64,000 nucleotides of DNA from Acidobacteriota bacterium (GTDB taxonomy: Bacteria > Acidobacteriota > Blastocatellia > Pyrinomonadales > Pyrinomonadaceae): contig JAKOVX010000025.1 of assembly GCA_029781855.1 (NCBI GenBank), positions 1 to 64,000 on the forward strand, read 5' to 3'. The first letter of the stretch is position 1, and every line of letters begins with the position of its first letter. Position numbers and translations under genes: made by a program. Under the pieces are notes generated by a model, which was given only the letters and a program-made list of their open reading frames with translations, was not told the DNA's origin and did not search any database. Below, piece after piece: positions 7,796 through 15,769 of this stretch.

Positions 7796-8842
7796 TCAGG
7801 GATTGCTGCCGGTAAAGACCAGGCCAGTTTTCTCGTCAAGCCCGAACATTAGATTCATATTTTGAACGGCCTGACCGGCCGCGCCCTTAACGAGGTTGTC
7901 GATCGCACTGAAAACAACTACATTACTGCCGTCGGCATTCACCGCAATGTCACAGAAATTGGTGTTCTTTACCCAATTTACGTCAGGCGAGCCCTTTACG
8001 ATCCTGACGAAAAACGAGTTCCTATAATAGGTTCGAAATAGCTCATCAAGTTCGTCCGCCGAATGGGTGTTCTCTGTTTCCAAATAGCATGAAGCGAAAA
8101 TACCCCTCGATAGCGGTAAACTATGCGTCATAAAGACAAAGTCACCATCAAAATCACCGAGTGACCTGAGGTGTTGCCTGATCTCCGGCATATGCTGGTG
8201 GACAAACGGCTTGTAGGCGTAGAACGAGTTCATTCGCTGCGGGTGGTGGGTGTTTGAGGCTGGTTTTATCCCAGAACCCGAAGAACCTGTCTTCGCGTCG
8301 ACGATCACTTTTCCAGTCAGGAACCCAGCATTCACCAATGGAGCCAACGCCAGGGAAGTCGCGGTTGCAAAGCATCCCGGATTTGATACGCATTTTGCCG
8401 TTGAGATCTGTTCTCGATTCGATTCCGATAGTCCGTAGACGAATTGCGTTTGGTAGTCGCTTTCGGTTTGTTCGAAACCGTAAAATGCCGAAAATTCCTC
8501 CGAGTCATCAAGCCTGAAATCGCCGGAAAGATCAACAACGCGAATTGAATCGGAGAGTCGCGGAGCAAGCGACATCGCCTGCCCGTGTGGTAACGCAAAA
8601 AAGGCCACGTCGATGTTGTCAATCGCTTCGATGTCCTCAGATAACGACTCGAATCGCAAGTCCGTTATCCCGAGGAGATTCTTGTGTACGTCGCTGACAA
8701 GCTTGCCGGCGTGTTCGTTCGCCGTCGCAAAGACGATCTCTGCGTTTGGATGAAACAGCAAAATGCGCAGCAGTTCACTGCCGCCGTAGCCGGACGCCCC
8801 GAAAATACCGATCCTTATTTTTCCGTTCGCTGAACCGCTCAT
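7796..8842 (-). CDS. argC: N-acetyl-gamma-glutamyl-phosphate reductase
   Basis: NADPH-dependent reduction of N-acylglutamyl phosphate to the semialdehyde. The 348 residues begin with a Rossmann segment IRIGIFGASGYGGSELLRIL. The catalytic cysteine is in CVSNPGCFATATSLAL, and the active-site histidine in MTHSLPLSRGIFAS. AKTGSSGSGIKPASNTHHPQ is the usual substrate loop. ATG at 8842 overlaps the stop of the upstream P-loop gene by 4 bp. The order argC-argD-argF' matches the order of the reactions. Confidence 0.95.
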   Translation of the reverse strand: MSGSANGKIRIGIFGASGYGGSELLRILLFHPNAEIVFATANEHAGKLVSDVHKNLLGITDLRFESLSEDIEAIDNIDVAFFALPHGQAMSLAPRLSDSIRVVDLSGDFRLDDSEEFSAFYGFEQTESDYQTQFVYGLSESNREQISTAKCVSNPGCFATATSLALAPLVNAGFLTGKVIVDAKTGSSGSGIKPASNTHHPQRMNSFYAYKPFVHQHMPEIRQHLRSLGDFDGDFVFMTHSLPLSRGIFASCYLETENTHSADELDELFRTYYRNSFFVRIVKGSPDVNWVKNTNFCDIAVNADGSNVVVFSAIDNLVKGAAGQAVQNMNLMFGLDEKTGLVFTGSNP

Positions 8843-9885
8843 GACTTAGATCTCACGGCGAGCGAGAAACCACTTGTTACCAGGTCGAAAAGCCTCTCAC
8901 CGTTTCGGCGAGCGTTCCCGGCAGGAAGACCGAACTTCTCCGTTATAAAATCCTCGCCCATCTGCGAGTCAGTCACGGAACCGGCAACAACGTCGATCTC
9001 AATATCGTAACCTTTCAAAACGGACGATCCGCCAATGACACTGACGTAGTCGGCGGCACAGAATACAAAGGTCGATATTGCTCTGCGAATATCTGGGTCG
9101 CTTAGGACGGTTTCAACAGAGTATCCTCCAACGATACCGTCGCCGAGTTCCGCTACGATCAAGTCAGGGTTAAAGCCGTTAAGATGATTTATCAGGGATC
9201 TTGCTATAGGTGCAAGATCAGTCATATTCGCAGTCGAGGGAAGTCCGCAATCGAGAAAGCTCGCCGTCACAAAGGCTCCGTGATCCTGCATATTCAGAGT
9301 ATCCCGCAATGCGGCAACCCCAGAGATCTTGGCTCCTGCGACACGCAATCCCCTGTGGCTCGCCTGTTTTATTATTTCGGTCGCGGCAACGGTTTTGCCG
9401 GAATTCATACACGCACCGGCAATGACGACTAATGGTACGCTTCTGCCGAGGACTTCTGCGGGTTGCAGGGCGTTTTGCCCGATATTAGCAACCGAGAGTT
9501 CATCATTGGCGACATAGCCAATGAATTCGACACTTATCGCATCGGAGAATGAAGAGTGATGCCCGCTGCATATCCCCATCACCCCGCCCATGTTCAGGAG
9601 ATTTAGCGAATCACCCGCCGATAGCGTCTCCGGGACATCGCCCACAAAGCCCTTAAGTGCCCTTCGGCTTCCCAGTACACCCACAAGAACGTCACCTGTG
9701 GTCAATCTCGCAAGGCGGCCATTTGGAAGCTCGAGATTTCCATACGTCGCGGATTCGCTCAGGACACGAACGACGATCGCATCGCCATTTCGCGGCTGAG
9801 AGGTGCTAACGATGACGGTGGCGTCCCTGCCAATATTGAGGGCAGATGCGGCAGATCCGATCTTGTCTATCACGACGTTTTTCAT
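8839..9885 (-). CDS. Unassigned BioD/DUF1611-like P-loop protein in the arginine operon
   Basis: 348 residues that I do not recognise as a named arginine enzyme. The N-terminal half (to about residue 145) is beta-rich with LPNGRLARLTTGDVLVGVLG and GGVMGICSGHHSSFSDAI. The C-terminal half has a Walker A-like VVIAGACMNSGKTVAATEI (about 153-171), an Asp/Cys segment ASFLDCGLPSTANMTDL, and DLIVAELGDGIVGGYS, where BioD/DUF1611-type SIMIBI proteins keep their second acidic motif. That fold includes dethiobiotin synthase, cobyrinate synthase and, as I recall, the D-glutamate N-acetyltransferase DgcN. The gene lies between argR (5-bp gap) and argC (4-bp overlap). Inference: a role in making or handling the N-acylglutamate. 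Confidence 0.6.
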   Translation of the reverse strand: MKNVVIDKIGSAASALNIGRDATVIVSTSQPRNGDAIVVRVLSESATYGNLELPNGRLARLTTGDVLVGVLGSRRALKGFVGDVPETLSAGDSLNLLNMGGVMGICSGHHSSFSDAISVEFIGYVANDELSVANIGQNALQPAEVLGRSVPLVVIAGACMNSGKTVAATEIIKQASHRGLRVAGAKISGVAALRDTLNMQDHGAFVTASFLDCGLPSTANMTDLAPIARSLINHLNGFNPDLIVAELGDGIVGGYSVETVLSDPDIRRAISTFVFCAADYVSVIGGSSVLKGYDIEIDVVAGSVTDSQMGEDFITEKFGLPAGNARRNGERLFDLVTSGFSLAVRSKS

Positions 9886-9890
9886 ACCAG

Positions 9891-10322
9891 TTACGAACTT
9901 ACACCCTTTTCGGATAATGCACCGATCAACCTCTTGAGCGCCGATTTTTGGCAGGCCGCATTCTCGACCGCAATAAAGATGGTGTCGTCACCGGCGATCG
10001 TGCCGATGATCTCTCGAATTCCCAGAGCGTCTATGCGGACCGCGATAGCGGAGGCAAGTCCTGATTCGCCTTTAACGACGATCAAATTTTCCCCTGCGAG
10101 AGCGATATCCACCGTTCCTATACCGCTGATCGTGGCCGATCCGGGGACCGTGTAATGACCATTCAGCTTGACGATCCCAAGGCTGACGAGATCACGTGAG
10201 ACACTTGCCTGTGTGACGTCAAATCCGCGTTCCTGGAGCATTTCGACAAGATGTTCTTGCCGTTCAACACGCTCTGAACGGATGATCGAAAGGATTTCGT
10301 TGTGCCGTTCATTTTTGTGCAT
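9891..10322 (-). CDS. argR: Arginine repressor ArgR
   Basis: Arginine-responsive hexameric regulator of arginine genes. 143 residues. The winged-helix DNA-binding domain (residues 1-70) has TQASVSRDLVSLGIVKL. The oligomerisation and arginine-binding domain has IREIIGTIAGDDTIFIA, containing the GTIAGDDT motif. It is the first gene of the operon it presumably controls. ATG at 10322 is preceded by only a weak GGA ribosome site. AT-rich palindromes upstream are likely operators. Confidence 0.93.
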   Translation of the reverse strand: MHKNERHNEILSIIRSERVERQEHLVEMLQERGFDVTQASVSRDLVSLGIVKLNGHYTVPGSATISGIGTVDIALAGENLIVVKGESGLASAIAVRIDALGIREIIGTIAGDDTIFIAVENAACQKSALKRLIGALSEKGVSS

Positions 10323-10360
10323 ACAACGTTATTATTCCGCTATATTATGCAGTCGAGATG

Positions 10361-10396
10361 CATATAGCGTATATGTATACATACTATATACATAGT
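10361..10396 (-). promoter_or_regulatory. Probable ArgR operator (tandem AT-rich palindromes)
   Basis: Three overlapping dyads lie 39-74 bp before argR. CATATA-GCG-TATATG is at 10361-10375, perfect TATGTATACATA at 10372-10383, and imperfect ACTATATACATAGT at 10383-10396. The outer two are centred about 21 bp apart, the usual spacing of paired ARG boxes, and each is AT-rich as ARG boxes are. The exact consensus for this phylum is not known to me, so the assignment rests on position and symmetry. Confidence 0.5.
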
Positions 10397-10448
10397 AGGC
10401 AGATTCACGCAAGGTTCTTTTTAGCTTATTTCTTGACTCTGGCCAGCT

Positions 10449-11687
10449 CTAGAAGAGGGCGACCTTGATCCGCAGGAACTTCTTGGGATTTTGTCGAAAG
10501 TCGTACAGAAGTTTTGTGCCCTCACTGGAAAACTGATTGATGTTTGAAGCGGTTTGATTGAGGTTGTTATAAAGTGTCTCGTCGGTGACGAGGCGGCCGA
10601 TCGTGCCTTTTCCGGCCTGGGCGTCAGCCAGCAGCGCTTCGATCCTGGCGGCCGTTGAATTGAAGCGAGTGATGGCAGTCTGGGTGTCGTCGTAGAGTTT
10701 CTCGTCCTTTAGGAACTTGCCGGCCGTGCCCTTACCATCGCGAAGATCGGCAGTCACCGATCGGATATCATCGGCGATCGCGTTGAACTTATCGATGGAT
10801 TTACGCAAGTCCGTAATAGCAGCCTTGCTTTCAAGATAGAGGGCGTCGTCACTTACGAATTTACCGGCGCTGCCCTTTCCGGCCTGGATGTCGGCGGAGA
10901 TGGACTCCAAATGGGCGACGGTCTTGTTCAGGCTGTCATAGAGAGCGGGATCGTTAACGAGTTTACCGGCGCTGCCTTTTCCCTCATTGATCTTGTCGAT
11001 GGTAGTTTGGAGGCGGACCATCGTGGCCTTTGTTTCACTTACCGCCGAGTCAAGGTTCTTATAAAGCGATTCGTCGTTGAGCACCCGGCCCAACGTGCCT
11101 TCGCCCTTATTGGCCTTGCTGAGTATCTCGTTCGCAGGGATCGCAAGTTTGTTGATCTGTTTGAGCAGGTCATTGCCGGTGGCCGTGAGCTGGTTCATGG
11201 AGATGGCCGAACTGGACTCAAGTACGGTATCCGTGTCGACCGGAGATCCCTTGGCGGTACCGGGAGAAATATTGATTATCTTTTCGTTACCGAGGACCGA
11301 AGTGGCGATAAGCGTCGCGGAGGAATCAGTTCGGATGAGCTCATTCATTGGCTTCCCGTCGAGCGTCTGTGCGACTGAGAATTTGGCTTCGATCCGATCG
11401 CCGCCGCCCGAGTTGGAATCCTGGGAGTTCGACGTGCCGTCCTGGTCCGGGTTCAGAAACCTGACCTCTTCCACCTTACCGATGGTGATCCCTGCCAATT
11501 GAACCTCAGCATTCGGGCGAAGGCCATCAGCGCTCGCAAAGCGCGCCCTGAGCCTCAGCCGCTTTTCGAAGGGATTGAAGTTTCCGCTCGAATTGAGGAT
11601 CAGGAACCCTAGCAAGAGGAGAGCTCCGAGCATAAAAATGCCGACTCGGATCTCGCTGAATGTTAGTTTTTTCTTACTTACCGGCAT
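10449..11687 (-). CDS. mlaD: MCE-family lipid-binding protein (MlaD-like)
   Basis: Periplasmic, inner-membrane-anchored substrate-binding subunit of an Mla phospholipid transporter. 412 residues. An N-terminal membrane helix (about 14-33) is followed by the MCE domain (about 40-140) with FASADGLRPNAEVQLAGITI. The C-terminal part carries five copies of a short GKGTxGKLLxDxxLYxxL motif starting near residues 195, 236, 270, 318 and 359, each followed by a helix. These are likely to extend a coiled helical barrel. It starts 5 bp after mlaF ends. No mlaB or mlaC is adjacent. Confidence 0.88.
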   Translation of the reverse strand: MPVSKKKLTFSEIRVGIFMLGALLLLGFLILNSSGNFNPFEKRLRLRARFASADGLRPNAEVQLAGITIGKVEEVRFLNPDQDGTSNSQDSNSGGGDRIEAKFSVAQTLDGKPMNELIRTDSSATLIATSVLGNEKIINISPGTAKGSPVDTDTVLESSSAISMNQLTATGNDLLKQINKLAIPANEILSKANKGEGTLGRVLNDESLYKNLDSAVSETKATMVRLQTTIDKINEGKGSAGKLVNDPALYDSLNKTVAHLESISADIQAGKGSAGKFVSDDALYLESKAAITDLRKSIDKFNAIADDIRSVTADLRDGKGTAGKFLKDEKLYDDTQTAITRFNSTAARIEALLADAQAGKGTIGRLVTDETLYNNLNQTASNINQFSSEGTKLLYDFRQNPKKFLRIKVALF

Positions 11688-11692
11688 TTTTG

Positions 11693-12583
11693 CTACTTTC
11701 CGCGAATGAACCTATGAATGTATGGGTCATTGGCTGCACGAAGCTGCTCATCCTTCCCGCTGAAAATGATGCACCCGTCGCGAAGCATTATAACTCCCGT
11801 GTTGACAAGACATAACCGATCGCCCTCGCTCTCGAAATGAACATAACCTTTTTCGTCAACGATAGCATATTCTGAGGATAGATAATCAAGATTGTTCATC
11901 TCGTGGGTAACGAAAATTGACGATACATCCTCGAGATCACGTAGTTTGATGGCAAGCTCGCATATTGTCCTCGCAGTCGGCGGATCAAGGCCGGCGGTCG
12001 GTTCGTCGAAAAGAACGATGCTTGGATTTCCTACCAGAGCACGAGCGATACCCACGCGTCGCCGCATTCCGCCGGAGAGCTCGACCGGCATCTTCTCAAT
12101 GGCATCCTCGAGCCCGACGAACTGGAGCATCCGTCGGACCTCATGCTCAATTTCGTCTTCGTCGACGCCCTCTTCCGCCAGCCGATACGCGACATTTTCG
12201 TAAACCGATAGGGAATCGAACAACGCCCCTTCCTGAAAGACCATCCCGATCTTTCGCCTGACACGCATCAATTCCTGGTCATCGAAACCGGTAATATCTT
12301 CGCCGTCGACCAGGATATTGCCGGCATCGGGCTTGATCAACCCGAGTATCAGGTTAATGATGGTGGATTTACCGCTGCCCGACCCCCCAAGGACGATCTT
12401 TGTTTCACCGCGGCGGACCGTGAACGAAATACCGTCAAGGACGACCTGCTCGTCAAATGCCAGCTTAACATCGCGGAACTCGATGGCCGGTACGACGCGG
12501 GCTACTGACGAAGTGCCGTTCGAGGGCACTTCCTGGCCACCGCCGATACCGTTATCAAAGGAGATGTTTTCGTCAAACGGCAT
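11693..12583 (-). CDS. mlaF: ABC transporter ATPase (MlaF-like)
   Basis: Cytoplasmic ATPase of the Mla phospholipid transporter. 296 residues, with Walker [20 protein letters not shown]-loop [20 protein letters not shown], signature [16 protein letters not shown], Walker [17 protein letters not shown] and switch histidine FVTHEMNNL. It has about 30 extra N-terminal residues and a C-terminal tail longer than E. coli MlaF. It is 15 bp downstream of the permease gene and 5 bp upstream of mlaD. Confidence 0.93.
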   Translation of the reverse strand: MPFDENISFDNGIGGGQEVPSNGTSSVARVVPAIEFRDVKLAFDEQVVLDGISFTVRRGETKIVLGGSGSGKSTIINLILGLIKPDAGNILVDGEDITGFDDQELMRVRRKIGMVFQEGALFDSLSVYENVAYRLAEEGVDEDEIEHEVRRMLQFVGLEDAIEKMPVELSGGMRRRVGIARALVGNPSIVLFDEPTAGLDPPTARTICELAIKLRDLEDVSSIFVTHEMNNLDYLSSEYAIVDEKGYVHFESEGDRLCLVNTGVIMLRDGCIIFSGKDEQLRAANDPYIHRFIRGK

Positions 12584-12598
12584 ACAATCTCGAGCGTC

Positions 12599-13369
12599 CT
12601 AAAACAAAGTACTGTTAAACAGTCCCTGGAGCATCTTCGACAGGAAGAAGTCGGCTATGATCACGCTTATCGACGCGAGCACCACGGCGTTCGTCGTAGA
12701 CCGGCCGACGCCGACCGTGCCTCCCGTCGTACTGAGCCCCTTATAACAGGAGATGATCCCAATGATCAGGCCGAAGATCAGTGGCTTGATAATGCCGCCG
12801 ATGAGATCGTCGATGTCAACGCCTGCCCGAACGGACGAAGTGTAGACGCTCGCGTCCAAACCATAGATCTGGTTCGCAATGATACCACCACCGAGGAGAC
12901 CGAAAATGTCCGATGCGACCGTAAGAAGCGGGAGCGCCAGGATCAGTGCGATCACCCGCGGGCTTACGAGCTTTCTAACCGGCGACGTGCCGAGGGCCCG
13001 CATGGCGTCGATCTGCTGTGAGACGACCATTGACCCGAGTTCGGCCGATATCGATGAGCCGACTCTGCCGGCGACCATTAATGCTGTCAATACAGGCCCA
13101 AGTTCCCGGATCAGTGTCGTTGCCACACCCTGCCCGGCACTGCTTTGAGCTCCGTAATACCGCAGGGTCGGGTAGGCTTGGAGGATCAAGACGCCGCCCG
13201 TAAAAAAGCCAGTCAAGATGACGATCCCGAGTGACCCTACGCCGATACGATCGAGCTGCATGACGATCTCGCCGAAATATCGAGGCTGCTTTCGCAACCC
13301 GCGGAGCATGCGGCCGAGCAGCATCCCTATGCCCTGAAGTTCCAGTATGAAGCGCGAGATCAGATTCAT
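12599..13369 (-). CDS. mlaE: ABC transporter permease (MlaE-like)
   Basis: Inner-membrane permease of the Mla lipid transporter. 256 residues, with hydrophobic segments and the family signatures RELGPVLTALMVAGRVGSSI and ELGSMVVSQQIDAMRALG, ending in GRSTTNAVVLASISVIIADF. It is the first gene of mlaE-mlaF-mlaD. The ATG at 13369 gives MNLISRFILELQGIGMLLGR, without the long leader of some homologues. Confidence 0.93.
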   Translation of the reverse strand: MNLISRFILELQGIGMLLGRMLRGLRKQPRYFGEIVMQLDRIGVGSLGIVILTGFFTGGVLILQAYPTLRYYGAQSSAGQGVATTLIRELGPVLTALMVAGRVGSSISAELGSMVVSQQIDAMRALGTSPVRKLVSPRVIALILALPLLTVASDIFGLLGGGIIANQIYGLDASVYTSSVRAGVDIDDLIGGIIKPLIFGLIIGIISCYKGLSTTGGTVGVGRSTTNAVVLASISVIIADFFLSKMLQGLFNSTLF

Positions 13370-13435
13370 CAGCTTTCACTAAGACCGGCGACCGATACGA
13401 TTGCCAAAGATTATAACGGACAGCCGATGAAGTTC

Positions 13436-13469
13436 AAAAATCAATAAGGCCGATACTTTCGTACCGGCC
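13436..13469 (-). terminator. Intrinsic terminator after the sigma-factor operon
   Basis: On the minus strand, GGCCGGTAC-GAAA-GTATCGGCC (13448-13469) forms a near-perfect stem with a GAAA tetraloop, followed by TTATTGATTTTT. It lies 25 bp beyond the Spy-like gene and upstream of mlaE, so it separates the two minus-strand operons. Confidence 0.65.
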
Positions 13470-13493
13470 GTGTTCCCAAATCATATCAACCGC

Positions 13494-14069
13494 TTAAGGC
13501 TGCGGTTTCGCCTGCCCGGGTCGTTGGAACCCGTTAGCAGGGAGCTGGCGTCCCGGGCCATTGCCGGCATTTCTTCGGCGTCGCATCTCTACGTTCTTGC
13601 GGACCTCCTCGAACTGTGCCCTAAGCTCGCGAAAGCGGGCCAGTTGTTCGGGCGTCAGGATCTTTCTGATCGAAAACTCGCTCATCGACCGTATGCGAAC
13701 GACCTCGGCCTGGGCGTCCTGGAGCTCTTTTGTGCGGGCGTCTACGTCGGTGTCGCTCATGGTGTCCGAATAGATCGCTTCGTCGAGGGCCCGATTGGCG
13801 GCTCGCAGACGCATCTGTGCAGCTACCATCAGCGGCCGGCGTTCCTGGTTCAGGCGGCGTATCTGCTGGATCTGATCGCGGCTTAGGCCGAGCTGAGCAA
13901 GAAAGTTGATCTTGTTATCCGGCTGATCGTTTGCTGCGGGGGTCGGCTTAACATCGGCAGCAGGGGCAGCCGGCGGCGTTTGGGCGGCGACGCTCAAGGC
14001 TCCGACACCGAGCACGGCCGCGAGAAGGGCAAACTGTATGTATGGACGTATCTTCATCTTAACCACCAT
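13494..14069 (-). CDS. Spy/CpxP-like periplasmic protein (LTxxQ motifs)
   Basis: 191 residues. It has a signal peptide (IQFALLAAVLGVGALSVAAQ), a Pro/Ala stretch, then an all-helical Spy-like domain with LGLSRDQIQQIRRLNQERR and KILTPEQLARFREL, the two LTxxQ-type motifs. The tail is basic and Gly/Pro/Arg rich. Proteins of this family bind unfolded proteins or metals in the periplasm and often report on envelope stress. It starts 3 bp after the anti-sigma gene. A second ATG at 14057 has a better spaced GGTGG and gives an equally good signal peptide, so the true start may be there. Confidence 0.75.
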   Translation of the reverse strand: MVVKMKIRPYIQFALLAAVLGVGALSVAAQTPPAAPAADVKPTPAANDQPDNKINFLAQLGLSRDQIQQIRRLNQERRPLMVAAQMRLRAANRALDEAIYSDTMSDTDVDARTKELQDAQAEVVRIRSMSEFSIRKILTPEQLARFRELRAQFEEVRKNVEMRRRRNAGNGPGRQLPANGFQRPGQAKPQP

Positions 14070-14072
14070 TAC

Positions 14073-14813
14073 CTACATTTTCGAATCGAGCGTATCGAAC
14101 AGGTCCGTGAGCCTTAGGGACTTGTCCTCGTCGTCGACCTGGGCACTCAATGACGGAGCTCTCAGCGGTTCCTTGCCTGGCGAAACGACCGCCTCGTCCA
14201 CCTTAATATCAGGAACGTCAAGCTTGTGCGGAACGGGCCGCGGCCTGCGAGGTGTCGCGGAAGCCTTTACCGGAACGATCTCACGTGATCGCGCGGGTCC
14301 AGCCGGTGTCTCCGTAACAGCCACCTCGCTTTTTGGTTCCTCTCTAACGACCGGAACAGCCGAGGCCGGCTTTTCAGGAGCGGGTTTTTCAACCGCCGTA
14401 TTTGTCGCCACCTTTTCGACGGCGCCGCCGCCAGAACCGAAGAGCCAAAGAGCAACCGAGCCCACGGCAAGCAGTGCGATCGACGCCATTGCAAATGCCG
14501 GCCAGTTGAACGTGATCAGTGAACGAAGTCCGAATCCGCCCGCATTAGCTGCGTCGGCACGAGCGGCGACGGCCACCTTCTCGTAGGGAATCGTAAACTC
14601 CGGCGTGGCGAGCGGTGCGAACTCCTCTTTCTGCCACTCGAACACGGAGAAACGAGCTTCCGAGAGTCCGGCGAACTCGTCGGTACACGCCGTGCAGTCC
14701 AGCAGGTGAGCCTCTAGCCTTTCGCGCTGATCTTCGGCCATCTCGGCGTACAGGTACGAGACAAGTTCATCCCTGTGACCGCACAATGATTTTTCTTCTC
14801 CGTTCGTTAACAT
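14073..14813 (-). CDS. Membrane-bound zinc-finger anti-sigma factor
   Basis: 246 residues. The cytoplasmic N-terminus carries the zinc-binding anti-sigma motif: CGHRDELVSYLYAEM followed by HLLDCTACTDEF (HxxxCxxC, residues 34-41). One transmembrane helix follows (about 150-168, AFAMASIALLAVGSVALWLF). The remainder is a Pro/Ala/Lys-rich periplasmic tail. Such proteins hold their partner ECF sigma factor at the membrane until a signal arrives. The gene starts 2 bp after the sigma-factor stop, as expected for a cognate pair. Confidence 0.87.
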   Translation of the reverse strand: MLTNGEEKSLCGHRDELVSYLYAEMAEDQRERLEAHLLDCTACTDEFAGLSEARFSVFEWQKEEFAPLATPEFTIPYEKVAVAARADAANAGGFGLRSLITFNWPAFAMASIALLAVGSVALWLFGSGGGAVEKVATNTAVEKPAPEKPASAVPVVREEPKSEVAVTETPAGPARSREIVPVKASATPRRPRPVPHKLDVPDIKVDEAVVSPGKEPLRAPSLSAQVDDEDKSLRLTDLFDTLDSKM

Positions 14814-14815
14814 AT

Positions 14816-15394
14816 CTACACCACCTCGACGGGTGTTCTTTCCAACCTCATCTTTAACTGCCGCAGGGCCGTGTATAGACGGCTTTTGACGGTGCTGAGC
14901 GGCAGTTCGAGCGTTTCGGATATTTCCTGAAACGTCATCTCCTCAAATTCTTTCATCACGACAACCTGCCTAAGGTCGCCCGGCAATGCTCCGACAGCCT
15001 GCCGGATGAGTGTCAGCCGCTCGGCCTTTTCCGCCCGCGTCTCCGGCGAATGATGGGCGGCGGCGATAAATACCCGATCCTCGGAGCCATCGTCGTCATC
15101 GAGGAAATCCTCGGCACGCGACCGCTGACGCCGTTTCGTCGTCAGGCACTGATTTACGGCTATCCGGTGCAGCCACGACGAGACCTTGGCGTCGCCGCGA
15201 AAGTTTTTCAAATTGCGGTAAGCGGCGACGAATGCCTCCTGGGCGGCGTCGCGGGCGTCGTCTTCGCGGCCAAGCATACCAAAGCAGAGAGCGAATATCT
15301 TACGCTCCCATCGTCTAACGATCTCGCCGAACGCCTCGGGGTTCTCCGAGACCGCAAGTTCGACTAGCTGTTCATCCGTCAGATCAATAAACAT
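14816..15394 (-). CDS. ECF-family RNA polymerase sigma factor
   Basis: 192 residues. Region 2 shows AFGEIVRRWERKIFALCFGM and DDARDAAQEAFVAAYRNL. A linker of about 40 acidic residues contains FLDDDDGSED. Region 4 has LRQVVVMKEFEEMTFQEI and the HTH ISETLELPLSTVKSRLYTAL. It is RpoE-like and the first gene of a three-gene operon with its anti-sigma factor and a Spy-like protein, so a role in envelope stress is likely. No convincing autoregulatory -35/-10 pair was recognised in front of it. Confidence 0.92.
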   Translation of the reverse strand: MFIDLTDEQLVELAVSENPEAFGEIVRRWERKIFALCFGMLGREDDARDAAQEAFVAAYRNLKNFRGDAKVSSWLHRIAVNQCLTTKRRQRSRAEDFLDDDDGSEDRVFIAAAHHSPETRAEKAERLTLIRQAVGALPGDLRQVVVMKEFEEMTFQEISETLELPLSTVKSRLYTALRQLKMRLERTPVEVV

Positions 15395-15559
15395 CCACTA
15401 TCGTTACCGCATTCCGAACAAATAATAACTCAAATCCCGACTGCGGCACGAATTTTCAAATGCCACGGTACTAAGACGTCTCGAGAAGAGAAAAAGTCGA
15501 TATTTGAGCAGCGATCCGCAGGCGGACATACGCCGCAAGTAGGCGATTCGCCGATATCT

Positions 15560-15649
15560 TGTCCCACGCCGCCTTAAAGTGGGACAAAAGGTGGGACAGG
15601 CTAAATTATTGATGAGCCGTACTTTGCCTGTTTTGTCCCACTGTCCCAC
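15560..15649. repeat. Cluster of five TGTCCCAC motifs upstream of an ATPase gene
   Basis: The 8-mer TGTCCCAC occurs at 15560-15567, 15634-15641 and 15642-15649, and its complement GTGGGACA at 15579-15586 and 15591-15598. That makes five exact copies in 90 bp, arranged as two inverted pairs plus one. They lie within the 375-bp gap between the sigma-factor gene and the ATPase gene at 15770, where no other gene is seen. The arrangement resembles operator or iteron sites; the binding protein is unknown. Confidence 0.75.
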
Positions 15650-15769
15650 GTTTTTGTAATTTTCACTTTTTCGGTGTTTCATCTGTGCAATCTCTTGCAT
15701 TACCTGCAACATGCAGTATATACTAAGCAACAGACGTGTCAATCAAAAATCTCCCGGAGGGAGCATCAG

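Noticed and set aside
15674..15769. Longer N-terminus for the ATPase gene
   Set aside because: Residues before MTETQETT look non-coding, and the only good ribosome site (GGAGG) fits ATG at 15770; the longer form would also cover the spacer after the motif array.
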